NCBI GenBank assembly: GCA_016744295.1
Contig: JADGEQ010000017.1
Coordinates: 1-64,000, forward strand
DNA length: 64,000 bases
Direction of reading: 5' to 3'
Origin: Desulfobacteraceae bacterium
Lineage (GTDB): Bacteria; Desulfobacterota; Desulfobacteria; Desulfobacterales; Desulfobacteraceae
Notes under the pieces: model-generated
The model's input: the letters and a program-made list of their open reading frames with translations, nothing else
Databases searched by the model: none
Told to the model about the DNA's origin: nothing
In this document: positions 27,308 through 35,782 of the stretch, in pieces
How the letters are laid out: the number at the start of each line of letters is the position of its first letter
How positions within the stretch are numbered: the stretch's first letter is position 1
Translations under genes and position numbers: made by a program

Positions 27308-28244
27308 TTTTATAGCGCTTTCCCGTGGGTCTACCCTCTTTTCGGGGGTATTTTTGTTTTTGCTGCTGATTTTCGGATGCACCGTTGAACCGGTGGAAAC
27401 CGACCTCCTTTTGCCTGTGGATTTTTCCAATATACCCGAAGGCATGGTATTAACCTATCACCAAACAGAGAAAATTGAGATCCGAATCCAGACCGATCCC
27501 CGCCTCGTTGAGATGATCAACAAGGAAACAATCCTATACCCGGCAGACCTGTACACAGATCTTGAATTTGACCCGGCCGGGGATTCAGACTCCATTGAGC
27601 CCGGATCATATGTGCTGCCCGTGGACAAAACCCGGATACCCATGGATCCGGCCATTAAAATTCTTTCTATCAATCCCTCTTTTTTGAGCGTTCGCCTGGA
27701 AAGGAAAATCACCAAAACCTTCAAAATCACTGTGCCCTATATTGGAACGCCAGCCCAGGGACATCTGGCGATGGAACCTGTTTGTGAACCAGCCTTTGTA
27801 CAACTGACCGGGGCTGAATCCCTAATCAACGGCATCGATCAGCTAAAGACAAAATCCATCGATCTGGCCGGGGCCGGGGAAGAATTCAAAAAAAATATGC
27901 CCCTGGATCTTGAAAATCCCCTGCTCTATTCATCCAGCCATACCATGTTCACCGTGACCGTTCCCATCCAGCAGCAGATGGTGACAAAAACCGTGGCCGA
28001 TATCCCCATTCAGGTTTGGAATACTACCTCAAAGGTCAAAATTGAACCCCCTGTGATCACCATAGAAATAAAAGGCCCCTTTGACACCCTGGGCAATCGA
28101 ACAATTGTGGATCAAATTTATGCCTTTATTGATCTAAAAGACCTTACAACCGGAATATATGCCCGGCATGCCTACATAAACGTGCCCGTGGATTTGCTTA
28201 TGACAGGGGCTACCCCCCAGGTTTTTACCGTTAAAATTGAATAG
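27288..28244 (+). CDS. YbbR-domain (CdaR-like) membrane or lipoprotein
   Basis: The start is either ATG 27288 or 27300, both inside the end of folP, indicating coupling. The protein of about 318 residues has an N-terminal hydrophobic segment ending LLLIFGC, which could be a weak lipobox or a simple anchor. YbbR-type repeats follow, visible in NIPEGMVLTYHQTEKIEIRI, FVQLTGAESLINGIDQLKTK and VADIPIQVWN. YbbR/CdaR proteins bind and tune the diadenylate cyclase CdaA. In related genomes the order is folP-cdaA-cdaR, but no cyclase gene separates the two here. coaX follows after 12 bases. Confidence 0.78.
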   Translation: MPSGMPDFIALSRGSTLFSGVFLFLLLIFGCTVEPVETDLLLPVDFSNIPEGMVLTYHQTEKIEIRIQTDPRLVEMINKETILYPADLYTDLEFDPAGDSDSIEPGSYVLPVDKTRIPMDPAIKILSINPSFLSVRLERKITKTFKITVPYIGTPAQGHLAMEPVCEPAFVQLTGAESLINGIDQLKTKSIDLAGAGEEFKKNMPLDLENPLLYSSSHTMFTVTVPIQQQMVTKTVADIPIQVWNTTSKVKIEPPVITIEIKGPFDTLGNRTIVDQIYAFIDLKDLTTGIYARHAYINVPVDLLMTGATPQVFTVKIE

Positions 28245-28256
28245 AGGAGATACCAA

Positions 28257-29024
28257 ATGCTACTGGTTATTGATGTGGGGAATACCAACACGGTTATCGG
28301 CGTATACGACAAGGATATTCTCAAGGAAGACTGGCGGATCCGAACGGTCCGGGATAATACAGCCGATGAATTTAATGTGCTGGCCAATGCCCTGTTTTCC
28401 GACAAGGGAATTGATACCAGCAGCATTACAAGAACCGTTATCTCTTCTGTGGTACCCTCTTCGGTTCGCATTTTAAATGATTTCTGTGAACGATACCTCA
28501 AGTTAACCCCTCTGTGGATCAACCCGGCATCGGTAAAGACACTTATGCCCATTCTATACAAAAATCCCAATGAGGTGGGTGCAGACCGGATCGTCAATGC
28601 CGTGGCTGCCTATGACAAATATAAATCCGCCCTGATCATCATTGATTTTGGGACGGCCACCACCTTTGACGCCATCACTGAAAAGGGAGAATATTTAGGA
28701 GGCGCCATAACACCGGGGGTGATGATTTCATCCGAAGCGCTGTTTCAAAGGGCATCCCGCCTTCCCCGGGTGGAGATATTCAAGGCCCCGGAACGGGTAA
28801 TTGGTGACGACACCATTGAAAGTATCAAATCCGGGATCATATACGGAAATGCCGCAATGGTGGACGGAATGGTGGCACGGATGAAAGCGGAGATGAACGC
28901 AAACCCCAAAATTATTGCCACCGGCGGCCTTGCCCCCCTTATTGCCGGCGTTTCCCTGACCATTGAAACCGTGGATCAGTCCCTGACCCTGGACGGGTTG
29001 AGAATCATCAGTAAGGAATTGTAA
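28257..29024 (+). CDS. coaX: type III pantothenate kinase
   Basis: This 255-residue kinase has the ASKHA phosphate motif MLLVIDVGNTNTVIGVYD at its start, GADRIVNAVAAYDKY (substrate aspartate and arginine) and IIDFGTATTFDAI. The C-terminal adenosine motif is ATGGLAPLI. CoaX phosphorylates pantothenate in the first step of coenzyme A synthesis, needs a monovalent cation and is not inhibited by CoA. GGAG precedes the ATG. It sits in the ftsH-folP-YbbR-coaX run. Confidence 0.96.
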   Translation: MLLVIDVGNTNTVIGVYDKDILKEDWRIRTVRDNTADEFNVLANALFSDKGIDTSSITRTVISSVVPSSVRILNDFCERYLKLTPLWINPASVKTLMPILYKNPNEVGADRIVNAVAAYDKYKSALIIIDFGTATTFDAITEKGEYLGGAITPGVMISSEALFQRASRLPRVEIFKAPERVIGDDTIESIKSGIIYGNAAMVDGMVARMKAEMNANPKIIATGGLAPLIAGVSLTIETVDQSLTLDGLRIISKEL

Positions 29025-29032
29025 TTCCCGTC

Positions 29033-30265
29033 ATGAAATCCATAGGTGTCTGGACATATTCTCTAGTGTTAATATGTTTCATTTTTATTACGGATGCCTG
29101 GGCCCTGGCCCCGGAAGAGGTGTTGGTCATTGCCAACAAAAAGGCGGCAAAAAGCCTGGAGCTTGCTGATTACTACATGAAACAGCGCAGTATACCCCCT
29201 GAAAATCTGGTATTGCTTTGGATGACAGACAAGGAAACCTGTACCTGGTTGGAATATAATGCCAAGGCCATCCCCCCCATCCGCCGATTTTTAAAGAAAA
29301 ATCCCCGTATCCGTGCCATGGTGACAATCTTTGGCATCCCCCTGAGAATTACCGGACCAAAGGATTCTCTGGAAGAAAGAAAACAGATGGGACTTCTCTG
29401 TGACCAAAGAAAAGCCATTGAACAACAATTAAACGCCGCAGCGGTTGACTCCACCACCCACAAATCGCTTCAAACGACACTTGCCCGGGCACAGAACAAG
29501 ATCAGGCAATTCAAAATAAACCATGACAAGACAGCCTCCTTTGACTCGGAACTGAGTCTGGTCAAGCAGGAAAGTTATGATTTAAATTTCTGGCAGCCCA
29601 ATCCCTTTTATCTGGGATTTAAGGATCAAACGCCCAAAATCCCCAAATCAAATGTCATGATGACCAGCCGGTTGGATGCGGCCTCGGTAAAAATTGTCAA
29701 ACGGATCATAGATGACAGTATTGAGGCGGAAAAAGAGGGAATCTCCGGCACTGCCTATTTTGACGCCCGGTGGAAAAACCCGGGAAAAAAAAAGCTTTTC
29801 GGCTACGCCTATTACGACCGGTCCATCCACAATGCAGCCCAATTTCATTCCCTAAAAAAAATTTTACCCGTGGTGATTAACGACACCCAGGATCTATTTC
29901 AACCCGGAGATTGCCCGAAGGCAGCGTTGTACTGTGGCTGGTACAGCCTTGCCAAATATATAGATGCCTTTCAATGGGCCAAGGGGTCGGTGGGCTACCA
30001 TATTGCCAGTAGTGAAGCCACCACATTAAAACAAAAAGACAGCCAGGTCTGGTGCAAACGAATGCTGGACAACGGTATTGCCGCCACCATCGGTCCTACG
30101 GGGGAACCCTATGTCCAGTCATTTCCCGTACCGGAAATCTTTTTCAACCTGCTCACCGAAGGCTATCTGACCCTGGCAGAGTCCTATATGGTCAGCCTGC
30201 CCTTTCTTTCCTGGAAAATGGTACTCATCGGGGACCCCCTTTACCGAATGAAGATCAACCGATAA
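29033..30265 (+). CDS. TIGR03790-family exported protein
   Basis: This 410-residue protein has a signal peptide (cleavage near residue 25 after DAWA) and the family opening LAPEEVLVIANKKAAKSLEL, followed by YYMKQRSIPPENLVLL and MVTIFGIPLRI. A late block, SFPVPEIFFNLLTEGYLTLA, ends near LIGDPLYRM. The family is defined by conservation only; the C-terminal layout with GPTGEPYVQ recalls caspase-like or cell-surface hydrolase proteins, but no activity is established. It begins eight bases after coaX and is the last gene of the run. Confidence 0.85.
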   Translation: MKSIGVWTYSLVLICFIFITDAWALAPEEVLVIANKKAAKSLELADYYMKQRSIPPENLVLLWMTDKETCTWLEYNAKAIPPIRRFLKKNPRIRAMVTIFGIPLRITGPKDSLEERKQMGLLCDQRKAIEQQLNAAAVDSTTHKSLQTTLARAQNKIRQFKINHDKTASFDSELSLVKQESYDLNFWQPNPFYLGFKDQTPKIPKSNVMMTSRLDAASVKIVKRIIDDSIEAEKEGISGTAYFDARWKNPGKKKLFGYAYYDRSIHNAAQFHSLKKILPVVINDTQDLFQPGDCPKAALYCGWYSLAKYIDAFQWAKGSVGYHIASSEATTLKQKDSQVWCKRMLDNGIAATIGPTGEPYVQSFPVPEIFFNLLTEGYLTLAESYMVSLPFLSWKMVLIGDPLYRMKINR

Positions 30266-30405
30266 AACTTACTTTTTTTGACATTACCATGGACCGCATC
30301 ATCTCTTCATCCTTTCTCTCGGGCTTTTAGGATTTGGATTATCCTTTGTGTTTTTACAGTCCTCCTTGATTGCAGCCGCCATCTTCATCTCACGGTTTGA
30401 AATAA

Positions 30406-30660
30406 GAAAAAAACAAAGGGCCTACCGTTGAATGGGAAATTGATAATGGTCTGAATCGGGGTAAGTTTGCTGTTGTTATCGCTTCAGGAATTGGCCGGGG
30501 GGGGGCACCTGGGCTTGAAGAAACAAGCAAACAGATTGAGCATGCTTTGAGTACTGAGGGCATGGAGATATTGAGTAATCTGAAAATTACCGGAAATACC
30601 GAATGCCTGGTCTGCGGGTTTGGCCAAACATGCCCGATGAGTTCACATCCGGTTAATAGC
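30406..30660 (+). pseudogene. remnant of a flavodoxin-like reductase
   Basis: An open frame without a start codon reads GKFAVVIASGIGRGGAPGLE and then TECLVCGFGQTCPMS, which resembles the end of NAD(P)H-dependent FMN reductase or flavodoxin-family proteins where a cysteine pair CxxCxxxxxC occurs. The frame contains a run of nine G residues (about 30497-30505). The N-terminal FMN-binding half is missing. The 3' end runs into the neighbouring DUF1638 gene on the other strand. Confidence 0.35.
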
Positions 30661-31236
30661 CTCTTCAATAACATTTTGCAGCCCTTGAAGTCCGACTTTT
30701 TTTTCCTCTAAAATGGGAAGGCCTGTCGCGTTACTTATCGTCTTTATATCATCTTCATAGTCATCTAAATCTCCAAGAGAGTCCAAGAGTACGATACCTT
30801 CCAGCATCGCATACCGATCTTTCAAAGATTTTTCATATTTTTCATATTTGTTCCAGAAGTTAATCCATTCAGGCGTTAAAAAGAAATATCTATGCCTAGG
30901 ATCTGTCTGAAAGAGCCGGCCTTTCCCGCCAAACAAACAATCCATGCAGTTAATGGCATCAACTTTTGTTATTCCATAGGCATCAACAAGTTCTTTCATT
31001 TCATGCTTAAATCCCAAACAAACATCACCATAAATAACCACAATATCTTTCCGGCCCCGATCCAATGCTTTTTCAATTGTGCTCTTCAAGGCTTTTTCCA
31101 GAAGACTATAATCATAATGGAGCTTGGGACTGAGGAAAGTCACGTCGACTTTCAACAGGCCGGATTCAATCAAACTTTGTATTTCTTTTTTGACAATACC
31201 GCAGGATATTACAATCGGATTTTTGTTGTCTATCAT
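30643..31236 (-). CDS. DUF1638 family protein
   Basis: I start the gene at ATG 31236 (MIDNKNPIVISCGIVKKEIQ) because GGGAG precedes it; a TTG start further up would add six residues. The protein has about 197 residues. Family hallmarks are the N-terminal CGIVKKE, VVIYGDVCLGF and INCMDCLFGGKGR, so three conserved cysteines could bind a metal or cofactor. DUF1638 members often lie next to corrinoid proteins and methyltransferases, suggesting a role in methyl-group or cobamide metabolism, but none of those genes is adjacent here. Confidence 0.8.
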   Translation of the reverse strand: MIDNKNPIVISCGIVKKEIQSLIESGLLKVDVTFLSPKLHYDYSLLEKALKSTIEKALDRGRKDIVVIYGDVCLGFKHEMKELVDAYGITKVDAINCMDCLFGGKGRLFQTDPRHRYFFLTPEWINFWNKYEKYEKSLKDRYAMLEGIVLLDSLGDLDDYEDDIKTISNATGLPILEEKKVGLQGLQNVIEEAINRM

Positions 31237-31520
31237 ATCGGTTCTCCCTAGCAACCAAAGAGTTTGAAACGTTCTTTTTTGGGATCTTCATTTATCATGT
31301 CTGACTTTCTTACATTTAAAATAAAAATCTCCTCTCAATTTGAACCTTTGTCAACTCAAATCCTAGTATGTATCTAAAAATATAAATCTGATTGGTATAT
31401 TCAGAACAAAATTGATTGCACCCAATTTTAACGATAAAATTCAAAATCTCATGTTTCAGATACTCTCCTAGGGCAACTGGATTTATTCCTTTTTCCTCCT
31501 ATAGCTCTATAGCTATTTAG

Positions 31521-31808
31521 TTAAATTTTATTTTTTTCAACCCGGTAACAAACTTGATTATCAAGCATTTTCAAAGTGCACTCTGAAGAAGTAAATACTC
31601 CAAAAACTACATCTGCACGAGATAAACCTATGTCCTGAAGTTGCCAATAGGGAACCCCTAGCAATTCGCCTCGCGCTCTATTCAAATAATGTCTGTATTT
31701 TATTTTGTTTGCAGCACTCTTCAACAATTCAACAAGATGGCAGGCAATAAGCTTTAACCACCTCAACGATACTGTTAGGAAAAGATTTCTATAAATAGAT
31801 TGTCCCAT
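31521..31808 (-). CDS. DUF1127-domain small protein
   Basis: This 95-residue protein has the DUF1127 core in its second half: YLNRARGELLGVPYWQLQDI followed by GLSRADV, the arginine-rich helix and 'L-x-D-I-G-L-S-R' signature. DUF1127 proteins in other proteobacteria bind RNA or influence phosphate and small-RNA pathways. The N-terminus (MGQSIYRNLFLTVSLRWLK) is amphipathic. AAGGAG precedes ATG 31808. The gene is divergent from a LysR regulator 134 bases away, an arrangement that usually means the regulator controls it. A C-terminal extension of about 25 residues is unusual. Confidence 0.78.
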   Translation of the reverse strand: MGQSIYRNLFLTVSLRWLKLIACHLVELLKSAANKIKYRHYLNRARGELLGVPYWQLQDIGLSRADVVFGVFTSSECTLKMLDNQVCYRVEKNKI

Positions 31809-31942
31809 AACTTTTCTCCTTCATAAACTTTAAAAAAAAATCCAGCGGCCCCCTTTCATAAAAAGAATATGATGAGCCTTGTCATTTGTCCAATGAATTG
31901 TTATGATACGAGCCATCTAAATAAACGATAGGTAAAACCAAT

Positions 31943-32797
31943 ATGGATAACCGATTGGATAGTGAATTATTAAGAACTTTTGTAGCAGTTGCTGATGTGG
32001 GTGGTTTTACACGAGCGACAAAAGTTGTGCACCGTACACAGTCAACTATCAGCATGCAAATGAAAAAATTGGAAGAAATTCTAGGACAAGCGCTTTTTTT
32101 ACGTGAAGCAAGAGGTGTCAAGCTAACACCAGACGGTCTAACATTTTTAGAAAATGCGCGACGCATAGTGACGCTTCTTGACCAAGCGGAAAAATCATTT
32201 GAGAGCAAGCACGTTAAAGGTATTGTGAAAATTGGGATTCCAGAAGAATATGGTTTAACGAAACTTCCTAATATACTAGCAAATTTTTCTGAAAATCATC
32301 CAAACGTACAAATCTCGGTACGTTGTGAGCCAAGCGAAAATTTTGTTCAATATATTGATCGAAAAGAGCTTGACTTGGCTGTGGTTGTTAGTGATCCTGG
32401 TTACGAGCGTGGGGCAATCCTTTTCCACGATCCAACAGTTTGGGTAACATCCAAGCAGCACCTAACCCACGAAATGGAGCCTTTACCTTTGGCTGTATTT
32501 GAGAGTGGCTGTCTGTGGCGTGACTGGGCACTGAGGGCATTGGAGCAGGTTGATAGAAACTACCGAATTGTATATTCAAGTGCAAGTGTGTCAGGGGTGC
32601 AGGCAGCTGTAACATCGGGACTTGCTGTGGCTGTATTGGGGCAAAGCACACTGCCGATTGGCGTTCGATCTCTCACTCAAAATGAAGGTTTCCCTAAATT
32701 ACCTGGTGTCAATGTTACTCTCCAAAAAAGTGAAGAACGGCAGTCTGAAGCTGTAGAGTACATGGTAACGGCAATTATTAATTCTTTTCAAGTATAA
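31943..32797 (+). CDS. LysR-type transcriptional regulator
   Basis: This 284-residue regulator has the LysR helix-turn-helix at residues about 5-60 (LLRTFVAVADVGGFTRATKV and RTQSTISMQMKKLEEILGQA) and then a substrate-binding domain beginning KGIVKIGIPEEYG. LysR proteins act as tetramers and sense a small ligand. The effector is unknown. It faces the DUF1127 gene, so the 134-base gap at 31809-31942 is the probable regulatory region for both. Confidence 0.92.
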   Translation: MDNRLDSELLRTFVAVADVGGFTRATKVVHRTQSTISMQMKKLEEILGQALFLREARGVKLTPDGLTFLENARRIVTLLDQAEKSFESKHVKGIVKIGIPEEYGLTKLPNILANFSENHPNVQISVRCEPSENFVQYIDRKELDLAVVVSDPGYERGAILFHDPTVWVTSKQHLTHEMEPLPLAVFESGCLWRDWALRALEQVDRNYRIVYSSASVSGVQAAVTSGLAVAVLGQSTLPIGVRSLTQNEGFPKLPGVNVTLQKSEERQSEAVEYMVTAIINSFQV

Positions 32798-33153
32798 AGC
32801 CAGTGAGTGCCTGAACCATATATGGAATCTTTGACCAATCTCCATTTTGAAGCCGACTACTTCTAAGCCTTATGTATACAACCTGTCTCTATATTCCTTC
32901 CTTCTCCGGGTGGGCATTGGTATTCCGGTAATTCAAGTTGGGACGATGTTTTTTATGCCTTCCTTTAACGCCCCATTGGTAGAACAGACACCCCTGCCTG
33001 ACCAGCTATTTGATATCTATTTATGCAGGGTGAGACCTGGGGAGCACCGGATTTGAGGGATGCAATTGCCGAATGATCAATCAACCTTGTGTTATCTTCA
33101 AATATACTTTATGAAGAATGCAATTGTAACCATAGAGGTATAAGATTTATTGA
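32798..33153. other. intergenic, no supported gene
   Basis: An open frame at 32847-33056 has no ribosome site, no recognisable family and ordinary composition. It is treated as spurious or a remnant. Confidence 0.4.
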
Positions 33154-33465
33154 ATGAACCAAAACAATAAAAATGTACAATTCCAGATAGACGGCCTGTT
33201 CAAGTTAAAAAAAGTGGGTGATTACCTTAAGCTGGTGGATAAGAAAGTCAAACTGATTTTCAAGGAAATAGATTCTGGATTAAACACAAGAAAGATTTCG
33301 AATGCTGACGTGGCTGAGTTGTCGGATACTGGAACCCATTTGATATTAAAAAATGTGTGTGTAAAAAAATATATATTCTTTTCAAAGCATATTAAGAAAT
33401 ATATTGTGCCCATTGATAATATTGCAGCTATACAGATTTTGGATAAATATGGAAAAGTCGATTAG
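33154..33465 (+). CDS. small hypothetical protein
   Basis: This 103-residue, lysine-rich protein opens MNQNNKNVQFQIDGLFKLKK and is rich in beta-strand sequence (VCVKKYIFFSKHIKKYIVPI). It has no membrane segment and no motif that I can name. AGAGGT lies about 20 bases before the ATG, which is far. It ends against an XRE regulator gene with a four-base convergent overlap, so the two may be a module or simply neighbours. AT-rich composition suggests acquired DNA. Confidence 0.45.
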   Translation: MNQNNKNVQFQIDGLFKLKKVGDYLKLVDKKVKLIFKEIDSGLNTRKISNADVAELSDTGTHLILKNVCVKKYIFFSKHIKKYIVPIDNIAAIQILDKYGKVD

Positions 33466-33746
33466 AATCGCAGGATGTGGTCGTCATTGTCCGTCAGTGG
33501 AACCATATTGTCGATACTTTTTACATCATATAGCTTGTCTGTATAGGCCAATAAGGTTTCAAATTTAATTCTTAGGCCATTTGCCATTTTCCAAACAGTG
33601 GCGAGTGACAGCATTGATTCCGATCGCTCTATTTGGCTGAGCATGGTTTTGCTCACCCCTGTCATGGAAGAAACCTCGCTGAGGCCTAAGCCCATCTTGT
33701 TTCGGGTGTTTTTCAGCTTTTCTCCCAGTGCAGAAAAATCATTCAT
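33462..33746 (-). CDS. XRE-family regulator, probably lacking its cupin domain
   Basis: This 94-residue protein has a helix-turn-helix at residues about 7-62 (LGEKLKNTRNKMGLGLSEVS, SKTMLSQIERSESMLSLATV, WKMANGLRIKFETLL). The next 25 residues match the linker of XRE-cupin regulators, which are normally about 180 residues with a C-terminal sensory cupin. Here the protein stops just after LTDNDDHILRF, so the cupin is missing. It may bind DNA constitutively or be a decaying gene. AGAGGT supports ATG 33746. Confidence 0.8.
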   Translation of the reverse strand: MNDFSALGEKLKNTRNKMGLGLSEVSSMTGVSKTMLSQIERSESMLSLATVWKMANGLRIKFETLLAYTDKLYDVKSIDNMVPLTDNDDHILRF

Positions 33747-34368
33747 ATAATAGTACCTCTTTCAATTATCTTACCTGATACAGCCAGCCATTCCTTATAT
33801 TGGAAAATATTTTTGATCAAGATAAAAGTATAAATATAGGGGCCCTCAAGAGGGACTTCCTGATGCTACCCGTAATGCGGGGGGCGTATCAGTTTCAATT
33901 TATAAAACAATCCAAATTTAAATAGAACACTATGAAAAATTATTTATAGATTTTTTTTAATAAAGATAGGATTAGATGAAAATTTTATCATGTTTAAATA
34001 TACTTTTTGAAATGAAACAGAAATAACTTTTTTATAACTTGCTTAATTATAAAGATTATTTAAGAACGCCATTCAACCCATAATGACATAGCTGTTCTAC
34101 AAAATGTGTTTTGGATTGACATAATAGTTAGTGTCCTATATAAATATTTTGGTATTCAGGCAAGAATAGTGCTTAGAGTACATTGTTTTTTAATGGTTGT
34201 GAATTCCATATGCCTCAATTTTGAGAGGTAATTTATTTATCGTTAATATCAAAATTTATCCTCCTCCAGAAAACTGGACACAAGGTTAAGCCAATTTTTG
34301 ATAGACTGCTGAGGTGGGCAAAAATCGATAAGAATATTCTATAAATTTCATAAGGAGTTATCTGATTT
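33747..34368. other. AT-rich intergenic region with a possible IS end
   Basis: No coding sequence is supported in these 622 bases. A short sequence near 34262-34285 (CTCCAGAAAACTGGACACAA) resembles the terminal bases of some IS3-type elements but has no partner. The promoter of the kinase gene at 34369 probably lies here; AAGGAG at 34352-34357 is its ribosome site. Confidence 0.35.
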
Positions 34369-35463
34369 ATGTCTGTAAACAAAAACTTTTCCCACGAATT
34401 AAAACACATTATAGCAACAGATTATAACATTGGTGATTTGATGGATATTGAACAAATTCATCTGGGGGCTGTAAATAAAAGCTTTATCATAAGAACTGCT
34501 GGAAAAAATAAAAAAAACCCCTACTTTTTTAGAAAATACAATCCCGGTAAAACTAAAAATGAAATTGAATTTGAGCATTCAGTCATAACGCATCTGAAGA
34601 AAAAACGTTTTGCGATTGTGGCCGATTTTATCCACACAAAAAATGGAAAAACGTTTGTGAACCGGAATAATGGTCAAGACCATTTTTATGCCATTTTTGA
34701 TATCCTTCCTGGCAAAGACAAGTACAGCTGGGATAATCCGGACTGCCTCAAAAATGATCTGAAAAACGCCGGGGGTGTCCTATCAAAATTCCATAACACA
34801 GTTTTTGATCTAAAACCCGAGCAGAAGCGGTGTGAGCCCAAAATAATGGATCTTCTGCCTCGGATTGCCCAAAACATATCGAGTTGTGCAAAAAAAAAGG
34901 GAGAAACACCTTTCGATATTTGTTTGCGTAAGAACTTAGATACCATACTATCAACCATTGACCAAACCTTGAATGCTTTTGTTTGTGGTGTACAGGGAAG
35001 CAAATATAAGGACTTGGTACAGATGGTGATTCATTGCGATTACCACCCTGGAAATATAAAATTTCAAAATAATGCCATAACCGGATTGTTTGATTTTGAC
35101 TGGTCAAAGGTGGATGTCCGTTGTTTTGATGTTGCCCTTGCTATCACTTATTTTTGTGCGATTTGGGAAGGAACCGATGACGGCAGCATTCACATGGAAA
35201 AAGCCGCTACCTTCTTTCAAACTTATCAGAAAGCCTTTACCACTGAACCCGGACCTTTGAATGGCCCGGAACTTCAATACCTGCCACACATGATTAAAGC
35301 GGCTAATATCTATATCATGAATTGGGTCATTTGCGATTTTTATAATGGAGAAAATGAGACAAACCCCTGCATCTATACACAATATCTGCAACATTATTGC
35401 CGATCTCTACAATGGCTTGAAGAAAAATGTAATTTTAAGGCGTTGGAAAACTTGTTTTCATAA
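34369..35463 (+). CDS. APH-type phosphotransferase
   Basis: This 364-residue kinase-like protein has a protein-kinase-type fold. An N-lobe HLGAVNKSFIIRT is followed by a lysine-rich strand (YFFRKYNPGKTKNEIEFEHS). The catalytic loop is VIHCDYHPGNIKFQNN (about residue 225) and the metal motif is LFDFDWSKVD. It phosphorylates a small hydroxyl compound, as choline, homoserine or aminoglycoside kinases do. The similarity to homoserine kinase II/ethanolamine kinase-like proteins is the nearest guess; the substrate is not determined. It lies alone upstream of the M20-carrier-arginase group, and might supply or use the same metabolite. Confidence 0.78.
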   Translation: MSVNKNFSHELKHIIATDYNIGDLMDIEQIHLGAVNKSFIIRTAGKNKKNPYFFRKYNPGKTKNEIEFEHSVITHLKKKRFAIVADFIHTKNGKTFVNRNNGQDHFYAIFDILPGKDKYSWDNPDCLKNDLKNAGGVLSKFHNTVFDLKPEQKRCEPKIMDLLPRIAQNISSCAKKKGETPFDICLRKNLDTILSTIDQTLNAFVCGVQGSKYKDLVQMVIHCDYHPGNIKFQNNAITGLFDFDWSKVDVRCFDVALAITYFCAIWEGTDDGSIHMEKAATFFQTYQKAFTTEPGPLNGPELQYLPHMIKAANIYIMNWVICDFYNGENETNPCIYTQYLQHYCRSLQWLEEKCNFKALENLFS

Positions 35464-35720
35464 ACCAACCCGCTTCATACTATTTAAAAAAGGATATCTG
35501 ATGATTGAACTGGAAAAATAGATGCCTCTTCTTATTGTAACGATAATGATTCATTTGTCTATTATGATCAAAATCGACAACCCAACGGCCTGGAAGAAAT
35601 TTTTCACAATTTTGCCCAATCAAAGACAGACACAACATCTTGTGTCTGGGGAAATTTTATCTGAACTCAATCTGTTGGAAAAATTCATGATCACTGTTTA
35701 CTCTTTTTTTCTTATGTCTC
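35464..35720. other. intergenic region before the M20-carrier-arginase group
   Basis: Nothing convincing is encoded here. An ATG at 35502 with a GGATAT upstream gives only six codons before a stop, and a 75-codon frame at 35522 has no ribosome site. Confidence 0.4.
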
Positions 35721-35775
35721 TTGACAAGAACCAAGGTCCTGTCCTATAGCTCAGGCTTATTCTAACTATAGGGAC
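35721..35775 (+). promoter_or_regulatory. promoter with palindromic operator
   Basis: A -35 TTGACA (35721-35726), 18-base spacer and -10-like TATAGC (35745-35750) precede ATG 35783. The palindrome GTCCTATAG (35741-35749) / CTATAGGGAC (35766-35775, one extra G) overlaps the -10 and the expected start of transcription, where a repressor would block initiation. The ribosome site AGGGA falls in the right arm. Confidence 0.42.
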
Positions 35776-35782
35776 TTTTAAT

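Noticed and set aside
35522..35749. 75-codon frame upstream of the M20 gene
   Set aside because: It has no ribosome site, overlaps the predicted promoter and has no family resemblance.
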